From: Okeania hirsuta
Lineage (GTDB): Bacteria > Cyanobacteriota > Cyanobacteriia > Cyanobacteriales > Microcoleaceae
Length of the DNA: 38,602 nucleotides
Direction of reading: 5' to 3'
NCBI RefSeq assembly: GCF_003838195.1
Contig: NZ_RCBY01000056.1
Coordinates: 1 to 38,602, forward strand
The position numbers and the translations under genes are program-made. The stretch's first letter is position 1. Each line of letters starts with the position of its first letter. Positions 34,212 to 38,602 of the stretch are shown in pieces. Under the pieces are notes generated by a model. The model saw nothing but the letters and a program-made list of their open reading frames with translations. It did no database searches and was not told the DNA's origin.

Positions 34212-36674
34212 CTAGAAGCTGTTTGTGATTGTGGTGGTGGAGATGGTAGAGAAGGAGTTTTTTCTAACTGTTGTGTTTGTAGCGCAAGAGTTTTTTTTGG
34301 CTATGATTATTTCTCCCCAATTTTCCAGTATTTCCTGTACATCTTCAATCTTAACTGGTTTACTCATATAATCATCCATACCAGTTTGCAAACAAATTTC
34401 CCGATCGCCCTCCATAGCTCCCGCCGTCATGGCCACAATAACAGGTCTGTTGTCTAACTCATTGCCATATTTGTCACAAATATGTTTTGTTGCTTCCAAA
34501 CCATCCATTTCTGGCATTTGCACATCCATCAACACCAAATCATAGGGTACTTTTTCTAAAGCTATCAAAGTTTCTAATCCATCACTAACCACATCAGGGC
34601 GATAACCCATTCGTCCTAACATCGACAATGCAACTTTTTGATTCACTACATTATCTTCAGCTAGTAAAATTCTTAAAGGTAGTCGTATCGCCAGATGGCT
34701 ATCAATCTTGATCTCAGCTTGATTTTTCATATTGACTACCTGATTAGCAAAAATCTGCATCAGTACTTTATATAACTGATCTGGCTTAATCGGCTTATTT
34801 AGACAAGCTTGCAAATTGCTTGTATTACCTTTGGGAGAACCTATTGAAGTTAACATAACTAATGGCAGTGTTTTCAGTTCAGGAAACTTACGAATTTCAG
34901 CAGCTAAAGTTAGACCATCCATTTCCGGCATTTGCATATCTAAAATAGCTAGATCAAACTTTTTACCTTTCTTCAGCAACTCTAAAGCTTTTGCAGCACT
35001 ATCTACTTCTGTAGATATGATATCCCATTTTTTATTTTGTATTTTTAGAATCAGTCGATTAGTAGGATTATTATCAACTACTAATATTCGTTTACCATTA
35101 AGTTGAGGCTGAGGGTTTTGATAAACTTTAGGAATACTGGGAGCACTTTGAGCTAAGATTGTGAAGTGAAACGTTGAACCTACAGCAAAAGAATTTGCAG
35201 AAGCTAAATTATTTTGATTTACCAAGGGATTTCCAGCGACATTACCCCCGCTTTCTGCCCACATTTGTCCGCCCATCATTTCACACAGTTTCTTACTGAT
35301 AACTAAGCCTAAACCTGTACCCCCGTATTTACGAGTAGTTGAAGAATCTACTTGAGAAAAAGGCTGAAAAAGTCGCTTTAAACCTTCTGGTGGAATACCA
35401 ATACCAGTATCTCTGACAGCAAAATGGATTTGGTGGGTGGGAGATTGAGAATTGTCTGAGTTAACTTCTTCAGCAGTAACATTTATTACTACTTCTCCAG
35501 AATGAGTAAATTTAACAGCATTACTGACTAAATTGACCAGAATTTGACGCAGCCGAGTCACATCACCCATAATTCTGCAGGGAGTATAATCGTCTATAAT
35601 GTAGGCTAAGTCTAATGCTTTATCTGTAGCTTGAGGCACTAGCAAATCTAGACAAGATTCTACACATTCTCGGAGGTCAAAAGCTTGGCTTTCTAACTCT
35701 AACTTATCGGCATCTATTTTTGAGAAGTCGAGAATATCATTAATAATGATTAACAAGTTATCTCCACTACTGCGAATAATTTCCACAAAGTTTCGTTGTT
35801 GGGGATTGAGATTAGTATCTAGCAGCAAACCAGTCATCCCAATTACTCCATTCATTGGGGTACGTATTTCGTGACTCATGTTGGCCATAAATTCTGATTT
35901 CAGCTTGGCTATAGATTGAGCTTCCTTTAAGGCCGCATTTAATTCCTGATTTTTTTGTTCTAATTCTGCTGCTATTTTGGTCGTTTGTTCCTGAGTTTTG
36001 ACTTTTTCTTCCAGATAAACTTGAAGTTTGTTGACTGCAGGTCTAAATACAAATACTCCCTCTGATATTAGTAGTAATATCGCAACTGTTAATAATAAAT
36101 TTTCGATTCGTCTAGTTTGCTGAACCTTTTGTCGAGCTTCGGCATCATATTGGAAGACAATTTGATTCATCCGTGGAAGAAAAAGGGCCTCATTTTTGAG
36201 AATGGTTTCTACAAAAGGGCTAGTATTTGCTTGTGGTGACTGTGAGTTAATGATTACTAGCAAACCCTGAGCGGCCTTAACTATTGCTTGATAATATTCG
36301 TCCATCTCCGCAAACATTTGTTTTACCGTGGGACTATTATTACTGGGTAATCCTAAGTCTGAATCACCTTTTTGTAGTCCCTCATGGGAGGTTTGGAACA
36401 ACTGGACAACATTTTCGAGTTCCTGTTGACGTTGTTTTCTGACTTTTGAGTTGGAGCTAGACTGGATAGCTAATGCTGCTTTGCTAAGTTTTTGACTCAG
36501 CATTCGTTGACGACCTGCGATGTTAATTACCCGAGAACTGGTAAACTGATATTTTAGGGATCTTTCTACTAAAAATTGTTCAAATATAAATAATCCGGCT
36601 ATTACGCTGAGTCCGGCAATATAAAGTACCGTCAGGCGATTAGTTGGAGATGGCTGGCGTAGCTTTTTTGACAT
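34212..36674 (-). CDS. hybrid histidine kinase with two receiver domains; C-terminus frameshifted
   Basis: 820 residues. Domains in order: membrane helix (about 14-32); extracytoplasmic PilJ/NarX-like sensor with [17 protein letters not shown]; membrane helix (about 193-212); coiled coil; HisKA with His268 in [10 protein letters not shown]; HATPase with [18 protein letters not shown] and [10 protein letters not shown]; receiver 1 (Asp579 in [10 protein letters not shown]); receiver 2 (Asp717 in [10 protein letters not shown]). The last residues ([20 protein letters not shown]...) do not look like a natural tail; in the next frame the sequence continues as a linker into the HPt domain. It is a phosphorelay kinase of unknown signal. 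ATG at 36,674, diverging from the RecB-like gene. Confidence 0.93.
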   Translation of the reverse strand: MSKKLRQPSPTNRLTVLYIAGLSVIAGLFIFEQFLVERSLKYQFTSSRVINIAGRQRMLSQKLSKAALAIQSSSNSKVRKQRQQELENVVQLFQTSHEGLQKGDSDLGLPSNNSPTVKQMFAEMDEYYQAIVKAAQGLLVIINSQSPQANTSPFVETILKNEALFLPRMNQIVFQYDAEARQKVQQTRRIENLLLTVAILLLISEGVFVFRPAVNKLQVYLEEKVKTQEQTTKIAAELEQKNQELNAALKEAQSIAKLKSEFMANMSHEIRTPMNGVIGMTGLLLDTNLNPQQRNFVEIIRSSGDNLLIIINDILDFSKIDADKLELESQAFDLRECVESCLDLLVPQATDKALDLAYIIDDYTPCRIMGDVTRLRQILVNLVSNAVKFTHSGEVVINVTAEEVNSDNSQSPTHQIHFAVRDTGIGIPPEGLKRLFQPFSQVDSSTTRKYGGTGLGLVISKKLCEMMGGQMWAESGGNVAGNPLVNQNNLASANSFAVGSTFHFTILAQSAPSIPKVYQNPQPQLNGKRILVVDNNPTNRLILKIQNKKWDIISTEVDSAAKALELLKKGKKFDLAILDMQMPEMDGLTLAAEIRKFPELKTLPLVMLTSIGSPKGNTSNLQACLNKPIKPDQLYKVLMQIFANQVVNMKNQAEIKIDSHLAIRLPLRILLAEDNVVNQKVALSMLGRMGYRPDVVSDGLETLIALEKVPYDLVLMDVQMPEMDGLEATKHICDKYGNELDNRPVIVAMTAGAMEGDREICLQTGMDDYMSKPVKIEDVQEILENWGEIIIAKKNSCATNTTVRKNSFSTISTTTITNSF
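34291..34298 (-). other. A8 (T8 on plus) slippage or frameshift site
   Basis: gcc aaa aaa aac tct is the kinase frame; with seven A's it becomes gcc aaa aaa act ctt, which opens into the linker and HPt frame. Long A-runs are known sites of transcriptional slippage and of sequencing error. Confidence 0.75.
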
Positions 36675-36861
36675 TTTTATAGTTATTGTTGCAGTGAATT
36701 TTTTCTATATTTCACTGTTGAATAGTCAGAAATGTTTGGTCTTTATATCTCGATTTTATCTCAATTCAACAAGTGGACTAGACTAACTATATATATATAT
36801 AGTTGTGCTATTTTGGATTTTTAACTTCCGCAAAGTGGTTGACTCACTAACTAAATAATTA

Positions 36862-38421
36862 ATGTTTATAACTGACTCTCAGCTACTTTCTTATCAACGT
36901 TGTTCTAGAAAAGTATTTTTAGATACCTATGGAGATTTTACGCAACAAGATTCTCCTAATGATTTTCTGCTGAAATTAATTAAAGATAGTTCGGAATTTA
37001 GGTCGAGCATTATCAAGAATTATATTTATCAAAAGCCTGATTATCCTCGTGGAGATTTAATTGCAGGGGGAAAAGCTACAGAAGTATTAATGGCAGCAGG
37101 TATTGATGTTATTTATCAGGGAATATTAATTATTCAGCAATCTTCAATCAACTCATTCTCACAAAATCAGACTATTAATTTGGTCAGTCATCCAGTTTTA
37201 TTGATTAAACAGCCTGGATATTCTCGGTTTGGTGATTGGGTTTATATTCCCACAGATATTAAGTTAAGCAAACGTCCGAAATTAGAATATCAAATAGTTG
37301 CTACTTTCCACGCTCAAATATTAGCAAGTATTCAAGGAGTTTGGCCAGAAGCTGCTTGGTTGATTCTCCGAAAGAAAGGGTTATATAAAGTTAATTTAGA
37401 AAAGCGAATTGAGCAAATGCAGGAAACTATTTCTGAGTTAATTTCAATGTTGCAAAATCGCTTAGAACCAGAAGTATTTATGACACGGCAAAAATGTAGT
37501 ATTTGTACTTGGTATAGTAGTTGTCATACTGTTGCGGAAACTCAAAAACATTTATCTCTTTTGCCTGGGGTTACTCCTAATCGTTATGCTGTGTTGAAAA
37601 GTCTCGATTTGATAACTTTAGAATCCCTAAGTTCTGCTAATCCTAATGACTTAGAAGTTTATCCTGAATTTGCTGATGGAGTCGGTACACAAGTTGTGCA
37701 GCAAGCTCAATCTGTCTGGGAAAATCAAGTAATTATTAGAAATGAAAAGTTGACCGAAGAAATAGATAGTAAAACTTTACCAATTAATTATTACAAATTA
37801 ACTAGGATAGTCAATGCTCCTGTTGAAATATATTTTGATATTGAAGCTCAACCAGACATTAATCTAGATTATTTACATGGTGTCTTAGTAGTTGATAAAC
37901 GCACAAATACAGAAAAATTCTATGTTAATTTAGCCGAAAATCCCTTAGATGAAGAATTTATTTGGTATCAATTTTTAAACTTAGTTTGGAAATATCCTAT
38001 AGCTCCAATTTATCACTTCTGTGAGTATGAAATTCAAACTGTCAAAAAATTAGCTAAACTTTATAACACTCCAGATTATCTGTGGAAACCATTGTTGAAA
38101 AGATTTGTGGATATTCATAAAGTTGTTACTCAAACTGTTATATTGCCTGTAGAAAGTTATTCCCTCAAAAATATTGCTCGTTGGTTAGGTTTTGAATGGC
38201 GGAATCCCGAAGCTAATGGCGCTCAATCTGTCTGTTGGTATGAAGAATGGTTGAAAACTGGCGATCGCTCTTTTTTAGATGCAATTATTATTTATAATCA
38301 AGACGATTGTTATGCTACTTATTATATTAAAGAATGGTTGTTAAAATTTTTAGAAGAAGGAGTCAGGAGAACCGAGTCAGGAGGACCGAGTCAGGAGTTA
38401 GATATAGGAACCGTCGGATAG
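36862..38421 (+). CDS. TM0106-family RecB-like nuclease with C-terminal RNase H-like part; C-terminal tail repeat-derived
   Basis: 519 residues. The N-terminal half matches the TM0106 family of RecB-type PD-(D/E)XK nucleases: ITDSQLLSYQRCSRKVFLD, GDLIAGGKATEVLMAAG, DWVYIPTDIKLSKRPKLEYQ and the Cys-rich CSICTWYSSCH, plus an upstream Cys, that could bind Fe-S or Zn. The C-terminal half has IYFDIEAQPD (an RNase H/DEDD-like acidic motif) and IIIYNQDDCYATYYI, consistent with a second nuclease domain. The final 20 or so residues (EEGVRRTESGGPSQELDIGT) are coded by an agtcagg/gaccgagtcagg array, which also provides the stop region. Role is probably DNA repair or processing. ATG at 36,862. Confidence 0.82.
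   Translation: MFITDSQLLSYQRCSRKVFLDTYGDFTQQDSPNDFLLKLIKDSSEFRSSIIKNYIYQKPDYPRGDLIAGGKATEVLMAAGIDVIYQGILIIQQSSINSFSQNQTINLVSHPVLLIKQPGYSRFGDWVYIPTDIKLSKRPKLEYQIVATFHAQILASIQGVWPEAAWLILRKKGLYKVNLEKRIEQMQETISELISMLQNRLEPEVFMTRQKCSICTWYSSCHTVAETQKHLSLLPGVTPNRYAVLKSLDLITLESLSSANPNDLEVYPEFADGVGTQVVQQAQSVWENQVIIRNEKLTEEIDSKTLPINYYKLTRIVNAPVEIYFDIEAQPDINLDYLHGVLVVDKRTNTEKFYVNLAENPLDEEFIWYQFLNLVWKYPIAPIYHFCEYEIQTVKKLAKLYNTPDYLWKPLLKRFVDIHKVVTQTVILPVESYSLKNIARWLGFEWRNPEANGAQSVCWYEEWLKTGDRSFLDAIIIYNQDDCYATYYIKEWLLKFLEEGVRRTESGGPSQELDIGTVG
38358..38398. repeat. tandem array (agtcagga with gaccg variants) inside the 3' end of a gene
   Basis: aggagtcagg, agaaccgagtcagg and aggaccgagtcagg units. The same units occur within the MITE at 18,240-18,390 and at 32,322. 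Confidence 0.8.
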
Positions 38422-38438
38422 ACAAGGTAAAGTCTTCA

Positions 38439-38466
38439 GAAGGAAGAAGGAAGAAGGAAGAAGGAA
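38439..38466. repeat. 7-bp tandem array (aggaaga)
   Basis: Four units, about 20 bp after the nuclease stop. A similar array is near 16,240. Confidence 0.85.
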
Positions 38467-38602
38467 TAGTTCAACAATTAATTATTAATTATTATATTAT
38501 TACCTCTCCTTGAAAAGAAGAGGATTGACTAATCATGAAAATTTTTTCTCTCTTGGTCGATTGGATATGGCGAGGAGACCCGTTCTTACAGACCCGCTCC
38601 GA
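38465..38602. repeat. dispersed repeat family copy, fused to the 'ttggatatgrcgagga' repeat; runs off the window
   Basis: ttcaacaattaattattaat, acctctccttgaaaagaaga and ggattgac repeat 19,641-19,705. ggtcgattggatatggcgag and gagacccg then repeat about 5,101-5,130 (ggtccattggatatgacgag). The same family thus links three loci in this window. Confidence 0.7.

Overview
The window reads as chromosome of a low-GC filamentous cyanobacterium. HIP1-type octamers (gcgatcgc) are scattered through genes and spacers. The gene set is cyanobacterial: 4-hydroxyphenylpyruvate dioxygenase, a CrtI/CrtISO-like oxidoreductase, a hopanoid-type epimerase, a pentapeptide-repeat protein and a TM0106-type nuclease. Spacers are long (roughly 30% non-coding) and full of short tandem repeats and miniature mobile elements. 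This resembles Trichodesmium/Okeania-like Oscillatoriales, but the genus is an inference. I see no rRNA, tRNA, CRISPR array or prophage.

Layout. 1-3.8 kb (minus): partial HPPD gene, a short-chain dehydrogenase, and a NYN/LOTUS-domain protein. 3.8-5.5 kb: gene-free, with an IS605-type right-end remnant and dispersed palindromes. 5.5-8.3 kb (minus): a 540-residue protein of unknown function followed by a pentapeptide-repeat protein. 9.2-10.7 kb (plus): CrtI/CrtISO-like oxidoreductase. 10.9-12.6 kb: a TnpB element abutting a group II intron reverse-transcriptase fragment. 13.2-15.2 kb (plus): RNase T2 and an HpnA-like epimerase, 3 nt apart. 15.6 kb: NfeD-like small protein. 16.6-18.1 kb (plus): two tRNA-modification enzymes (TrmN6-like and CmoA-like). 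19-21.3 kb: glutathione S-transferase and proA. 22.4-26 kb (plus): MscS channel, LptA-like protein and LptB. 26.5-28.4 kb (minus): PP2C phosphatase and VWA protein. 29-32.2 kb: serS with a clear terminator, then small hypothetical genes. 32.6-36.7 kb (minus): PLP-dependent C-S lyase-like enzyme, HPt protein and hybrid histidine kinase. 36.9-38.4 kb (plus): RecB-like nuclease.

Most genes are housekeeping. The unusual material is mainly in genome structure. (a) Several MITE-like elements carry 7-bp tandem arrays between their inverted repeats, and two of them can be matched to an empty site elsewhere in this window. (b) A three-armed palindrome with a 112-bp period lies in the leader region of proA. 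(c) A hybrid kinase and its HPt domain are separated only by a one-base shift in an A8 run. (d) Four genes have 3' ends or stop codons supplied by repeats or mobile elements. (e) A TnpB element has its presumed RNA guide drawn from a group II intron RT gene. I did not find a clearly new multi-gene defence or metabolic system.
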